DNA of 64,000 nt from Aeromicrobium sp. Leaf350. Lineage in GTDB: Bacteria; Actinomycetota; Actinomycetes; Propionibacteriales; Nocardioidaceae. The stretch covers positions 1,302,001-1,366,000 of the forward strand of contig NZ_CAKASL010000001.1 in the NCBI RefSeq assembly GCF_916858655.1, written 5' to 3'. The notes under the pieces were generated by a model that saw only the letters and a program-made list of their open reading frames with translations, was not told the origin of the DNA and made no database searches. This document shows, in pieces, positions 1 to 7,762 of the stretch (the first letter of the stretch is position 1; each line of letters opens with the position of its first letter). The translations under genes and the position numbers were made by a program.

Positions 1-202
1 TGATGACAAGGACGGCGCCCGACAGCCCCGCGTCCATAGCTTGGACGAGGCGCTTCTCAGTATCACCGGGCGGAAGGTCGTCTCGATCGCGCCAGACGGG
101 GATCCCCGCCGCCCGTAGGAGCCACGCGAGTTCGACAGCGATCTCGGAGCCGTCGCTCTGTCGGTACGAGATGAATACCGGGTCTGTCGGGTTGAGACTC
201 AT
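1..202 (-). CDS. TIR-domain CBASS effector (N-terminal fragment)
   Basis: Only the first 67 codons lie in the window; the gene continues past the left edge. The protein starts MSLNPTDPVFISYRQSDG and continues through an AWLLRAAGIPVWRDRDDLPPG segment, the FISYR strand and alphaA/loop region of a TIR domain. TIR domains of bacterial defence proteins hydrolyse NAD+ when a ligand induces oligomerisation. Its ATG overlaps the stop of the Cap3 gene by an ATGA, so it is the fourth gene of the CBASS operon and almost certainly its effector. A fused C-terminal SAVED cyclic-nucleotide sensor is the expected partner by comparison with known TIR-SAVED effectors, but this part is outside the window and is inference. 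A TIR-STING arrangement is less likely. Confidence 0.8.
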   Translation of the reverse strand, partial: MSLNPTDPVFISYRQSDGSEIAVELAWLLRAAGIPVWRDRDDLPPGDTEKRLVQAMDAGLSGAVLVI

Positions 203-681
203 GTCGACTCCTGCTCGGCTGATGTCGGGAGGTTGCCCGTATGTCGGATGACGCAGAACCGAGGTTTAACGGCGACGATTCGACGCGCGTCGAGTACATA
301 TCCGGCTTCGGTACGTCGGAGCACGATCGACGTGGGGTTTGGTGTCAACGGATGGCGCATGGAGATGTAGGCGAGCGAGGCGAGGTCGGTAGGACTGGGG
401 CCGACGTCACTCGGATGGCTGTGCCAGTCCCCGAGGTAGCCGATGCGCGGATCGTCGCGGCGGGCTGCGCGGACGGTCGCTTGCGTCGCGCCCTGCGGAA
501 TGCGGTAGTGGTGGCTGCCTCGGTCGCTGGTCGGAATCTCGATTGCTGACGTCACCCAGGGCTCACCCGTTGCGTGGACGCCGACGAGAATGCCGCCGGT
601 CTCCAGCGGGTAGGACTTTTGAGCAGCTCGGGTCATCGCCATAACCGCCGATTCGACTATCAGGAGCTTCGGGTCCGTCAT
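199..681 (-). CDS. cap3: CBASS Cap3, JAB/JAMM isopeptidase
   Basis: 160 aa. A single JAB (Mov34/MPN) domain with a visible metalloprotease signature: an ETGGILVG strand supplying the Glu near residue 27, then GDWHSHPSDVGPSPTDLAS, giving the H-x-H...S-x2-D zinc-binding set. In type II CBASS, Cap3 cleaves the covalent bond that Cap2 forms between the CD-NTase C-terminus and its target, and so antagonises priming. The start at 681 overlaps the Cap2 stop as ATGA, and its own stop overlaps the next start the same way, so the order Cap2-Cap3-effector is translationally coupled. The family call is firm; the role rests on the neighbours. Confidence 0.9.
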   Translation of the reverse strand: MTDPKLLIVESAVMAMTRAAQKSYPLETGGILVGVHATGEPWVTSAIEIPTSDRGSHHYRIPQGATQATVRAARRDDPRIGYLGDWHSHPSDVGPSPTDLASLAYISMRHPLTPNPTSIVLRRTEAGYVLDARRIVAVKPRFCVIRHTGNLPTSAEQEST

Positions 682-2240
682 ATGGCGTCGCCGCCGTTGG
701 TCCCGGGACTGTCGAGGGTGCCCGGGCGGTGAAACGGAGCCGTCATGGCACGGAGGACAATGATCCGCTCGTCCGACCTTTCGCGGCGACCTGTCATGTA
801 GTCGACGGCAGCGTGGGCGATGTCAGCAGCGGCCGCGAGGACACTAGTCGGCGGGGCGTTGTTGACCGGTGCCGTGCACCCGAGTTCAAGAAACCCTGAA
901 GGCTCCGTCAGGTCCTCCGGCGGAAGTTTTAGGTAAGCGGGGTTAGCAGGACGTGCAGCGATGAGGGTGTCACCTTTGCCCTGACGCTGAACTCGCGCCA
1001 ATGCGCCCTGATGAAAGAGTGCGCCAACGATGAGCGGCCTGTCTGTGCGGCGGCAGACTTCCGCCAATGTCGCGGTGACGTGGAAAATCCCGGTGCAGTC
1101 AATGACGAGGTCGACGCCCTCGAGAGCAGTCATCAAGCTGGTGGCGCCACCGGGAAGATTGTCGCCCGAAGTGACAGTGACCCACGGCGCGTGATCCTCC
1201 GCAGCGACGCTGACGCCAACGACTTTCCGGTATCCGACGGCATAGGTCGGGGCTACATGCCGGACCAGGTTGGCCGAGGTGAGGTCGTCGTCGTCATGGA
1301 TGCGTAGGTTGCGCACCCCACTGCTTGCGAGGGCGACAGCCACATGCCCCCCGACAGAGCCCGCCCCTGCGATGAGAACGGTCTTGCCGGCGAGAAGATC
1401 GGAATCGGGGCCTGAGCGACGTCTTCGTGCGGTGACGTCGTTCGCGGACGCCGCCATGGCTTCCGCTTGAAGTTCGTCGCCCGCGCCGGCGATCAGCACT
1501 GCGACTGCATCGTGTTCCTTGTCGTGGCGGGGCCAGCCCAACACGATGAAGTCATAGCCGCCGCTCACCTCAGCGGCACCTACAGCGGCTCGGTTCGCCA
1601 AGCCTTGGGCGAGATCGGCGGATTGCTTTTTGGTGAGCGCCCGCGCGATGTCATCGAAGTGGCGCGGCACCGGCCCAATGTTGTTTCGCAGGTAGAAGGC
1701 TCCCTGAAGCGTCTCGCCCTCCTCGGACGAGGCGTCATTCTTGGGGGAGATGAGGAGGGTGCGACCCTGCTTCGAGGCAACGAGCGGGGTCTTGAAACCA
1801 TTGGTTCCCTGCTCAACGAGATCGTTGAAGGGGAGTTCCGACCGCCACGCGGAGCGGTTGTCAAAGAGGACGTAGGCGTCCAGGGCGCGATCCTCGGTTC
1901 GAAATCCTTGCCTTGCTGCGGCGGCCCACTCATCGAGTCGCCTCCATAGCTGGCCTATGTCGCGACCCGCGACCTGTGCTGGATCGTCCTCCGCCCAGAG
2001 GCAGATCGTGCCGTCTGCGGCGTGATCTGCACGCAGGCCATCGACGATGACGTGCGCATAGCGGAGCGGCCACCCTTGGTAAAAGACGATGCGCATGTTG
2101 GTCGCCTGGGTCAGTGGGCGCATGCTTTCGCGCAACGGGCCGGTCCAAGTCGCCTGCGAGCTACCAGGCTTCGGCGAGAACCCTTCTCGCACTAGCGCAG
2201 CACAGAACCGTTCGAAAGCCGCATCATCATATGTGTCCAT
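678..2240 (-). CDS. cap2: CBASS Cap2, E2-E1 ubiquitin-transferase-like protein
   Basis: 520 aa. The N-terminal ~150 residues form the E2-like domain with a candidate catalytic Cys80 in DGTICLW. The C-terminal part from about residue 285 is an E1/ThiF/MoeB adenylation domain with a GAGSVGG nucleotide-binding loop (residues 292-298), a following NLVRH motif and a candidate E1 Cys455 in LELGCTAPVNN. In type II CBASS, Cap2 conjugates the C-terminus of the CD-NTase to cellular targets and thereby increases cyclic-nucleotide synthesis. The gene sits 18 bp downstream of the CD-NTase and overlaps Cap3 by ATGA. Both catalytic cysteines appear to be present, so the gene looks intact. Confidence 0.9.
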   Translation of the reverse strand: MDTYDDAAFERFCAALVREGFSPKPGSSQATWTGPLRESMRPLTQATNMRIVFYQGWPLRYAHVIVDGLRADHAADGTICLWAEDDPAQVAGRDIGQLWRRLDEWAAAARQGFRTEDRALDAYVLFDNRSAWRSELPFNDLVEQGTNGFKTPLVASKQGRTLLISPKNDASSEEGETLQGAFYLRNNIGPVPRHFDDIARALTKKQSADLAQGLANRAAVGAAEVSGGYDFIVLGWPRHDKEHDAVAVLIAGAGDELQAEAMAASANDVTARRRRSGPDSDLLAGKTVLIAGAGSVGGHVAVALASSGVRNLRIHDDDDLTSANLVRHVAPTYAVGYRKVVGVSVAAEDHAPWVTVTSGDNLPGGATSLMTALEGVDLVIDCTGIFHVTATLAEVCRRTDRPLIVGALFHQGALARVQRQGKGDTLIAARPANPAYLKLPPEDLTEPSGFLELGCTAPVNNAPPTSVLAAAADIAHAAVDYMTGRRERSDERIIVLRAMTAPFHRPGTLDSPGTNGGDAI

Positions 2241-2258
2241 GGCGCCGGAATAACCGAA

Positions 2259-3305
2259 TCAGGCGAAGCCGCGAGGATCGTTGCTGCCAACTGATCCCAC
2301 GGCCGTGACGGCTCCGATGGCGAAACCGGCTGCGTCGCAACCGTCAGGCAACGGGAGTACCGGACCACGGTCATTCGTGCCGAGAATGTCTCGCCAGATT
2401 TTGGCGGCCCGGCACTTGCTGGATTCGAGGGCTTCGCGCCCCTGACGCGCAAGATCTTCGAGGCGCCATGCCGCGCCGTTCCACTGATCGGACGACAGTT
2501 CGGGCTGCATTCTTGTCCCGAATACCGGGTCGGCAAGACCCGTTTCCACGGCGCTCCGGAATTCGGCGGCAACTGCGTCGAAGGTGCTGATGAGCAGTTC
2601 AGCGTAGCTATCGCCGAGCACATCGCTGCTGTTCCACGCGTGGAAGCTAGCAACCTCGAATGCGAGGCCACCCGGACGAGCGTCGCCCAAATGAACATGG
2701 CGAACCTGACGCATCAGACGCACCACCGGTCGGTACGCGTTCGTTCCGGCGACGATCGGGGTCGCTGCGCTGACAGCGAGAGCATTCGTTTCGGTCGCGA
2801 ACTGGACGGGGTTCGTCTGAATCCAGCGACTTTCGTCGGCCCGCCACAGATCTCGATCCCGGTTGGGGATACCCCAATGTCCGCTATCGCCCCACCTCAC
2901 TGCAGGGACAGCGTCGACGCTGAACTGTTGATCTGCCGGCAGGTTCGGATTCGCGAAGTCGACCTTCAAGCTGCGGGGTTGTTCGGTGACCCGTCCGCCC
3001 GCTTCGATGTCTCCGTACTGATTGACCAAGACATTTCGGACCTGCTCGTAGATGATCTCCGGGTCGTGACGATTGGTGCGATTCTGCAACCGAAGGAAAA
3101 TGTCAACGTCCTTGCCCGGGTACCGGGCAGTCTGGCGTGCGTAGGAGCCGATGAGGACAGAGTCGACTCCCCATTCCTTCAAGGTGGTGTCGGACTCGAG
3201 CAACTTGCGAACTTCGATGTGAGCTTCTTGCGCCCGTTTGGCCTTCTCGCCGTGCAGGGTGACGTTCCGAACAGCGTCCTCAAATTGCTGATGGAGTGTT
3301 TCCAC
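2259..3305 (-). CDS. CBASS CD-NTase (cGAS/DncV-like nucleotidyltransferase)
   Basis: 348 aa, GTG start preceded by GGGAGAGAC. The nucleotidyltransferase core is visible: GSYARQTA (Gly53-Ser54), then KDVDIF with Asp66 and Asp68, and a third acidic residue probably at Asp131 in FSVDAVPAV. These coordinate the metal ions that join nucleotides into a cyclic di- or trinucleotide after phage infection. First gene of the CBASS operon, with Cap2, Cap3 and a TIR effector downstream. The CD-NTase clade and hence the product nucleotide cannot be decided by eye; association with TIR/SAVED-type effectors would suggest a cyclic trinucleotide or related signal. The C-terminus, which Cap2 should conjugate, ends in NDPRGFA, a small-residue tail ending in Ala. 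Confidence 0.9.
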   Translation of the reverse strand: METLHQQFEDAVRNVTLHGEKAKRAQEAHIEVRKLLESDTTLKEWGVDSVLIGSYARQTARYPGKDVDIFLRLQNRTNRHDPEIIYEQVRNVLVNQYGDIEAGGRVTEQPRSLKVDFANPNLPADQQFSVDAVPAVRWGDSGHWGIPNRDRDLWRADESRWIQTNPVQFATETNALAVSAATPIVAGTNAYRPVVRLMRQVRHVHLGDARPGGLAFEVASFHAWNSSDVLGDSYAELLISTFDAVAAEFRSAVETGLADPVFGTRMQPELSSDQWNGAAWRLEDLARQGREALESSKCRAAKIWRDILGTNDRGPVLPLPDGCDAAGFAIGAVTAVGSVGSNDPRGFA

Positions 3306-3600
3306 GTCTCTCCCTTTCCTAGGCTCTTTCCAGACCGCGGTTCGAGACTAGTCATCGCGACCGACAACGCTGCCGGTCTGCTCCAAGAAGTTCCGTCAAG
3401 TCAACCGACCACGGTGGTGTCATCACTCGAACAATCCCGGCGTCACTCGCATCGGGGCGGACACCTTCGCTCCCTCGCATACGGATGACGACATTGTCAT
3501 CCGGTCCACGCGAGATCCGCACGCACCGCACGGATCGATCCCCGAAACCACCGAGTAAGTCCGCTTCGCACCCGCGACCAGGTCGGGTGAGCCTGCGCCA
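3306..3600. other. Intergenic region upstream of CBASS
   Basis: About 295 bp between the CD-NTase start (minus strand) and the small membrane protein (plus strand). It must carry the CBASS promoter. I see no clear palindrome, terminator or coding frame with a ribosome binding site here. Confidence 0.4.
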
Positions 3601-4029
3601 GTGGATGATCGCCCGGTGGACTACACCGCGTTCTTCTCCGCATCCGTTGGTCTGGTGGTAGCCATCGTGATTGCTCTCGCGGCTCAAGGACTTGCGACAG
3701 GAACCACAAAGAAGGAGCGCGAAGCAGCGTTGCGCGAAAACTGCCTGGTCCTAGCGTCTGCGTCCGTCGCCGCCACGTTTTCCATGGTTGGTTTGGTTTC
3801 TGCTTCACATGACCCGACCATCGCTCTCCTCGTGGCCGGCGGCTTGACCCTTTCGTGGTCGGCGCTGATGGCGTCCTACTTCCTCTCTGCGCGTCAGCAG
3901 GTCGGCAAGTCAAAGTTGAAGCGAAAGTCCACGCGGAAGTACGTCATCGGTGGCCTCGCCGTTGGGGTCGGCACACCTATGGCTGTTTTCATTACCGCTG
4001 CATTCCTCACAGTCTTGGAAGCTGCCTGA
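3601..4029 (+). CDS. Small predicted membrane protein, unknown function
   Basis: 142 aa with a GTG start; a second GTG at 3616 is an equally possible start. Three to four hydrophobic stretches can be seen (about residues 10-30, 47-67, 72-92 and 112-138), separated by basic loops (TTKKEREAALREN and KSKLKRKSTRK). I do not recognise a family. It lies between the CBASS operon, from which it is divergent, and the toxin-antitoxin pair, with which it is co-directional. A membrane accessory role in defence is possible but unsupported. Hydrophobic pattern and plausible codon usage suggest it is a real gene. Confidence 0.5.
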   Translation: MDDRPVDYTAFFSASVGLVVAIVIALAAQGLATGTTKKEREAALRENCLVLASASVAATFSMVGLVSASHDPTIALLVAGGLTLSWSALMASYFLSARQQVGKSKLKRKSTRKYVIGGLAVGVGTPMAVFITAAFLTVLEAA

Positions 4030-4064
4030 ACTGCGCCCAGCTCGAGTTCCCGCCACTTCTCGAC

Positions 4065-4104
4065 GTTGCGAAAGTTACGAAATGGTTTACGATAGTTTCG
4101 TAAC
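4065..4104 (+). promoter_or_regulatory. Palindromic operator/promoter of the toxin-antitoxin operon
   Basis: A perfect 9-bp inverted repeat GTTACGAAA (4074-4082) / TTTCGTAAC (4096-4104) is separated by 13 bp. A degenerate direct copy, GTTGCGAAA, lies just upstream at 4065-4073. The array is immediately followed by AGGAG and the antitoxin ATG. This is the position expected for autoregulation by the HTH antitoxin; the binding itself is inferred. Confidence 0.7.
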
Positions 4105-4116
4105 TAGGAGTCAACC

Positions 4117-4665
4117 ATGACAGTACAGCCGCTCGAGCAACAGACCTACCTGCCCGACGACGCCAACGACGTCGCCGAGGTCCTGAGCTTCATCAATCGC
4201 CTCGAAGCCAAGACTGGAACCACGCCCGCGCCCCGCTACCTCATCAGCGGCCCCGGCGAGCACGAGCAAGTTGAGATCCCAGAGCACGCCTACCAGATCC
4301 TTCACCAGGTACTTCAGGCGATGCAGCGCGGGAAGGCGGTAACGGTCGCCCCGCAAAACACGGTCCTGACCACGCAGCAGGCCGCGGATCTACTCGGCGT
4401 CAGCCGGCCCACGGTCGTGAAGCTCCTCGATGCCGGACAGATCCCGTACGAGACTCCCGGCAAGCGTCGCCGGCTGGTCAAGCTTGACGATGTGCTCGCA
4501 TACCGCGCGGTTCGTCGAGAGGCGCAGTACCAAGCGCTCATGGACACCGCAGCGGATTACGACGACACCGAGTCTGCCGAAGTGATGGCGTCGCGCTTGA
4601 AGAAGGTTCGCTCCGAACTGGGTGCCGCTCGCCGGGCAACCGCTCAGGCCACCAGCGCAGACTGA
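4117..4665 (+). CDS. Excisionase-type HTH antitoxin
   Basis: 182 aa, ATG at 4117 preceded by AGGAG. The middle of the protein (about residues 85-135) is a MerR/excisionase-like helix-turn-helix: TVLTTQQAADLLGVSRPTV followed by KLLDAGQIPYETPGKRRR and LDDVLAYRA. The N-terminal ~80 residues and the charged C-terminal tail (residues 140-182) probably bind the toxin. In actinobacteria this family is commonly paired with a PIN-domain toxin, exactly the downstream gene, 25 bp away. It probably represses its own promoter through the inverted repeat at 4074-4104. Confidence 0.85.
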   Translation: MTVQPLEQQTYLPDDANDVAEVLSFINRLEAKTGTTPAPRYLISGPGEHEQVEIPEHAYQILHQVLQAMQRGKAVTVAPQNTVLTTQQAADLLGVSRPTVVKLLDAGQIPYETPGKRRRLVKLDDVLAYRAVRREAQYQALMDTAADYDDTESAEVMASRLKKVRSELGAARRATAQATSAD

Positions 4666-4690
4666 GCTTTGCCGATGTCAGGATGGACGT

Positions 4691-5266
4691 ATGTTCGCGG
4701 CCGTCCTCGACACCTGCGTCCTCTGGCCGAGCCTGCAGCGCGACTTCCTGCTCTCGCTGGCGATCGAAGGTCTCTATCGGCCGCTGTGGAGCGAAGCGAT
4801 CCTTGAGGAACTGCAGCGTCATGAGCAGCTGAAGCTGGTCGATCGCGGTATCGGCGAGACGGACGCTGCAGCTAAGGCCGACTTCCTGCTCGATCAGATG
4901 CGCTCCGCCTTTGGTGACGCGATCGTTCACGACTGGGAGGCTCTCGAAGGGTCGTTCGGCCTGCCCGACATCGACGACGAGCATGTCCTTGCCGCAGCCG
5001 TCGTCGGAGGCGCCGGAGCAATCGTCACCGAGAACTTCAAGGACTTCCCGTCCGATGCGGTGCCGTCCACGATCCAGATCATCAGCGCCCGTCACTTCGC
5101 CGCCGACGCCGTTGACGTGAACCCCGCAAGCGCCCTCCGCGCCCTCCGCCAGTTGTCCTCCCGTCACACCCGGACCCCGCACACCCCTGCAGAGATCCTC
5201 GACATCCTCGTCGCCCGCTACGGGATGAATGAGGTCGATGAGATCCTGCGTCCGCTCGTCGACTGA
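4691..5266 (+). CDS. PIN-domain ribonuclease toxin
   Basis: 191 aa. I use the ATG at 4691 (MFAAVLDTCVLWPS) because the PIN fold begins there; an upstream in-frame start at 4622 would overlap the antitoxin and add 23 unrelated residues. Acidic PIN residues are visible: Asp7 in VLDTC, Glu in SEAILEEL, and the LPDIDDEHVLAAA and IVTENFKDFP segments. Such toxins cleave RNA (often tRNA or mRNA) when freed from the antitoxin. The gene lies 25 bp behind the HTH antitoxin. The longer C-terminus (from about residue 145) after the PIN core is typical of this two-gene arrangement. Confidence 0.85.
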   Translation: MFAAVLDTCVLWPSLQRDFLLSLAIEGLYRPLWSEAILEELQRHEQLKLVDRGIGETDAAAKADFLLDQMRSAFGDAIVHDWEALEGSFGLPDIDDEHVLAAAVVGGAGAIVTENFKDFPSDAVPSTIQIISARHFAADAVDVNPASALRALRQLSSRHTRTPHTPAEILDILVARYGMNEVDEILRPLVD

Positions 5267-5281
5267 CTTCTACCTGTCGAG

Positions 5282-5299
5282 CCCTGAATCCGCTCAGGG
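5282..5299 (+). terminator. Possible weak terminator hairpin after PIN toxin
   Basis: A 6-bp inverted repeat CCCTGA/TCAGGG with a 6-nt loop lies 16 bp after the toxin stop. There is no T-run. It is short and the call is tentative. Confidence 0.25.
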
Positions 5300-5366
5300 T
5301 CACACGAAGGCAGCGCCTCCCCCATGAAGTTTTATGGCGATCGAAGAAGATGCGGCTCGAGCGGTG

Positions 5367-6047
5367 TCAAGACCTTCTCTCCTGGCGCGTCCCACTGGCC
5401 TCGAAGAGTGCGTCGGCCGGCCCCGTGATGACACCTCGGATCCAGAGGTTCAGCAGCACGCTCGTGATCGCGGCCCACAGGCACCAGAGCGAGACAACGG
5501 CAGTCTGGTCGATCCAGACGAGCAGGGCGACCACCACGAGGTTGAGGGCGGCGAACCACTGTAGGCCAGTTGCTCGAGAGGCGAAGCCTGGAGCGCACGC
5601 GGCCACCACGTAGGCGAGGAAGGCGAGTTCGCCCATGGGCGCGCCGATGGAGTAGGCGATGTGATGGTGGTCGATCTCGGCCGAGACGCCGTCGGCCATT
5701 CCGATCCCGCCGAGTGCGGCAGCGATGACGCCGGCACCGACAAACGCGCGGTCGAGGAGCCTCGATCTTCCGGTGCCGAGGCGAAGGAAGGCGTAGGGGA
5801 CCAGGATCGGGACGATGATGATGGCGATGAGGAGGTAGGTCCACGTCGCTACGTCACCAATCGAATCTGACACGTGGCCTTCGAGCTGCCACCAGACAAG
5901 GGTCTCGACCAGCTGGTGGGCGCCAAAGGCGAGCGGCAGGGTCGCGAGTGCGAGTTGATCTCGGCGCTTCACATGGCGCAACGCGTCGACTCCAACCGCT
6001 GTGATCAGCGTGCCGGCCACCAGATCCATCTCAGCCGAGAAGCACAT
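5367..6047 (-). CDS. DUF6629-like integral membrane protein
   Basis: 226 aa. The N-terminus MCFSAEMDLVAGTLITAVGVDALRH is characteristic of the DUF6629 family as I remember it. About six to seven transmembrane stretches follow, with conserved-looking histidines (GAHQLVETLVWWQLEG and EIDHHHIAYSIG) that could bind metal or haem. GAGGAAGG precedes the ATG. The molecular function of this family is unknown to me. The gene stands alone downstream of the hairpin that follows the surface-protein gene. Confidence 0.7.
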   Translation of the reverse strand: MCFSAEMDLVAGTLITAVGVDALRHVKRRDQLALATLPLAFGAHQLVETLVWWQLEGHVSDSIGDVATWTYLLIAIIIVPILVPYAFLRLGTGRSRLLDRAFVGAGVIAAALGGIGMADGVSAEIDHHHIAYSIGAPMGELAFLAYVVAACAPGFASRATGLQWFAALNLVVVALLVWIDQTAVVSLWCLWAAITSVLLNLWIRGVITGPADALFEASGTRQERRS

Positions 6048-6140
6048 TCAGTTGCCTTCCTCATGTTCCATGATTGGTTCGATTCCCGCCGGCGAGTGGG
6101 CTTGCCGTGGCCCGCAGGGGCTGGACGTCGTCGTTGCGCT

Positions 6141-6180
6141 CGAGGTGGCGGTCCTGAGCGTGCTCGGGACCGCCACCTCG
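6141..6180 (-). terminator. Strong intergenic hairpin, probable terminator
   Basis: Perfect 14-bp arms CGAGGTGGCGGTCC (6141-6154) and GGACCGCCACCTCG (6167-6180). The 12-nt centre can itself pair (GAGC/GCTC), giving a stem of nearly 19 bp. It lies about 47 bp downstream of the surface-protein stop on the minus strand. There is no T-tract, which is common for actinobacterial terminators. Confidence 0.65.
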
Positions 6181-6226
6181 GGCGCACCAAGGCCGTTACA
6201 CGACCTTCGAAGGTGACCAGACGTCG

Positions 6227-7624
6227 CTACTGATCGGCGCGGTGTGCGCCAGTGACTGATGCGGCGGGGACCCGCTTGCGCCAGTCGATCGCGACGAGAG
6301 CAAGCCCGGTGGCCAGAAGCGCCAGCGCCAGTACCGCAGCGGTCGTCGCCCACGAGGACAGGCCGGTTGCCGGCAGATGATCGACCGCGGAGACGACGGA
6401 TGAGTCATTCGCGGAGCCGGACCCGGAGTTCATGCCTCCGTCGTCACCGGGTGTCACGGGTGGGCCGGCGGTGGCATTGGCGAAGGTCACCGTGGTGCCA
6501 CCGCTCAGGACCACAGCGTCAGATGCGCGGAAGGTGGCGTAGTGCTGGCACTCCCGCCCTTGGATAGTGTGCGGACTCTGGTTCCAGTGGAGCGCGAGCG
6601 GAGAAGCCACGTTCACCTCGAGGTCCACGCTCACCACCGCGACGTCGTCGTTGGTGACGCACAGGGTGACCGTCCGCGTCTGGTCGGGTTCACCGAGGAT
6701 CGTCAGCTGCCCGTCGACCAGTTCCGCACCCTCGACGCCGGGGCAGATCTCGATGATCGGATCTCCGTCGACCTGGACAGCGATCGGCTGGTTGAAGATG
6801 TTCGTCTCCACCGCGACCTCGGCCGTGGCGCCCGTCGCGAGCGGCGCGGCGGGCCCGCTGACCGTCAGCTCGGGCGCTGCTGGGGCTTTCGCGAGGAGGT
6901 CGAGCTGAGCGGTGTCGTCGAGTGTCTCGGCGCAGGCGGCGGTCAGGTCGTCGTCGATGGTCCCATTGGCGATGTACTCGGCCTCCGAGACGCACCAGAC
7001 GAGCGTCTGAAGCGCGGCTCGTTCGCTGCTGGTGCCGTCAGCCCTGGCGACCTGCGTGCCTCCCCAGTGGAACGGGCTCTCGAGATCGGTCACGTTGTAG
7101 GAGTAGCCGTTCTGGATCAGATAGCTGATCTGTCGCGTTTGGGACTCGGAGAGCCGGGGGTTGCCCTCCAGCGTCTCCAGCTGTCCGACCGGCGTGCCGT
7201 AGTGCGAGAGATTTCCGTCGACGTCGCTGCGGGCGCACGCCTCAGACAGGTAGTCGGTGCAGAACATCCATTCGGTCACTGGACCACCGGTGACGGCGTC
7301 GTACCTGACGGTGCACATCGGCACGAACGGGAACTCCCCGGCTCCTTCGTAGTCGTAGAGCACCACGGTGAGCCCGGCGTTGTACTTGTCCAGCCGGCCG
7401 GCGCCGACCGACGTCAAGTCACTGACGGGTCCCGCAGCCGCAGCCGGATCGAGGTTCGTCTCGCCGTCGCACGTAGCGGCGAACTGGGTCGCGGGCACGG
7501 GAGGCACGTCGGCGGCGGCGGACGACACTGCGCTCGCGGCCCCCAGGAGAACCGTCGGCACGACGATCGCGGCGAGCATCAGCCTCCGGATCACGTACCG
7601 ATGGGGGGATGTGGTCATACGCAT
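6227..7624 (-). CDS. LPXTG-anchored surface protein with thioester-like domain
   Basis: 465 aa from the ATG at 7624, chosen because AAGGA lies 6 nt upstream; an earlier frame start at 7687 has no such site. A signal peptide is seen at residues 1-38 (basic YVIRR, hydrophobic core, SSAAADV). The N-terminal domain (about 50-230) has Cys122 in MFCTDYL and Gln206 in ALQTLVW, matching the Cys and hydrophobic-Gln-x-hydrophobic pattern of thioester adhesin domains, in which Cys and Gln form an internal thioester that captures host or surface amines. A beta-rich region (230-385) and a Gly/Ser linker follow. The C-terminus has LPATG (417-421), a hydrophobic helix and a basic tail, a sortase cell-wall sorting signal. 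The sorting signal is firm; the thioester assignment is moderate. Confidence 0.8.
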   Translation of the reverse strand: MRMTTSPHRYVIRRLMLAAIVVPTVLLGAASAVSSAAADVPPVPATQFAATCDGETNLDPAAAAGPVSDLTSVGAGRLDKYNAGLTVVLYDYEGAGEFPFVPMCTVRYDAVTGGPVTEWMFCTDYLSEACARSDVDGNLSHYGTPVGQLETLEGNPRLSESQTRQISYLIQNGYSYNVTDLESPFHWGGTQVARADGTSSERAALQTLVWCVSEAEYIANGTIDDDLTAACAETLDDTAQLDLLAKAPAAPELTVSGPAAPLATGATAEVAVETNIFNQPIAVQVDGDPIIEICPGVEGAELVDGQLTILGEPDQTRTVTLCVTNDDVAVVSVDLEVNVASPLALHWNQSPHTIQGRECQHYATFRASDAVVLSGGTTVTFANATAGPPVTPGDDGGMNSGSGSANDSSVVSAVDHLPATGLSSWATTAAVLALALLATGLALVAIDWRKRVPAASVTGAHRADQ

Positions 7625-7762
7625 GAGAATTCCTTGCTTCGTGTGGCGGCCTGACACGAGTCGATCTCGACCGCGCTCCGATGCCATCGCTGGATATGTC
7701 GCAACGAGCCATGTGAGCTCGCCAAGTTACTCTAACAGACGGTAGAGCAATATCGGAGGCGT

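Noticed and set aside
6542..7654. 370-codon open frame antisense to the surface protein
   Set aside because: Composition is Arg/Gly/Asp-rich shadow sequence; the sense frame has a signal peptide and LPATG anchor.
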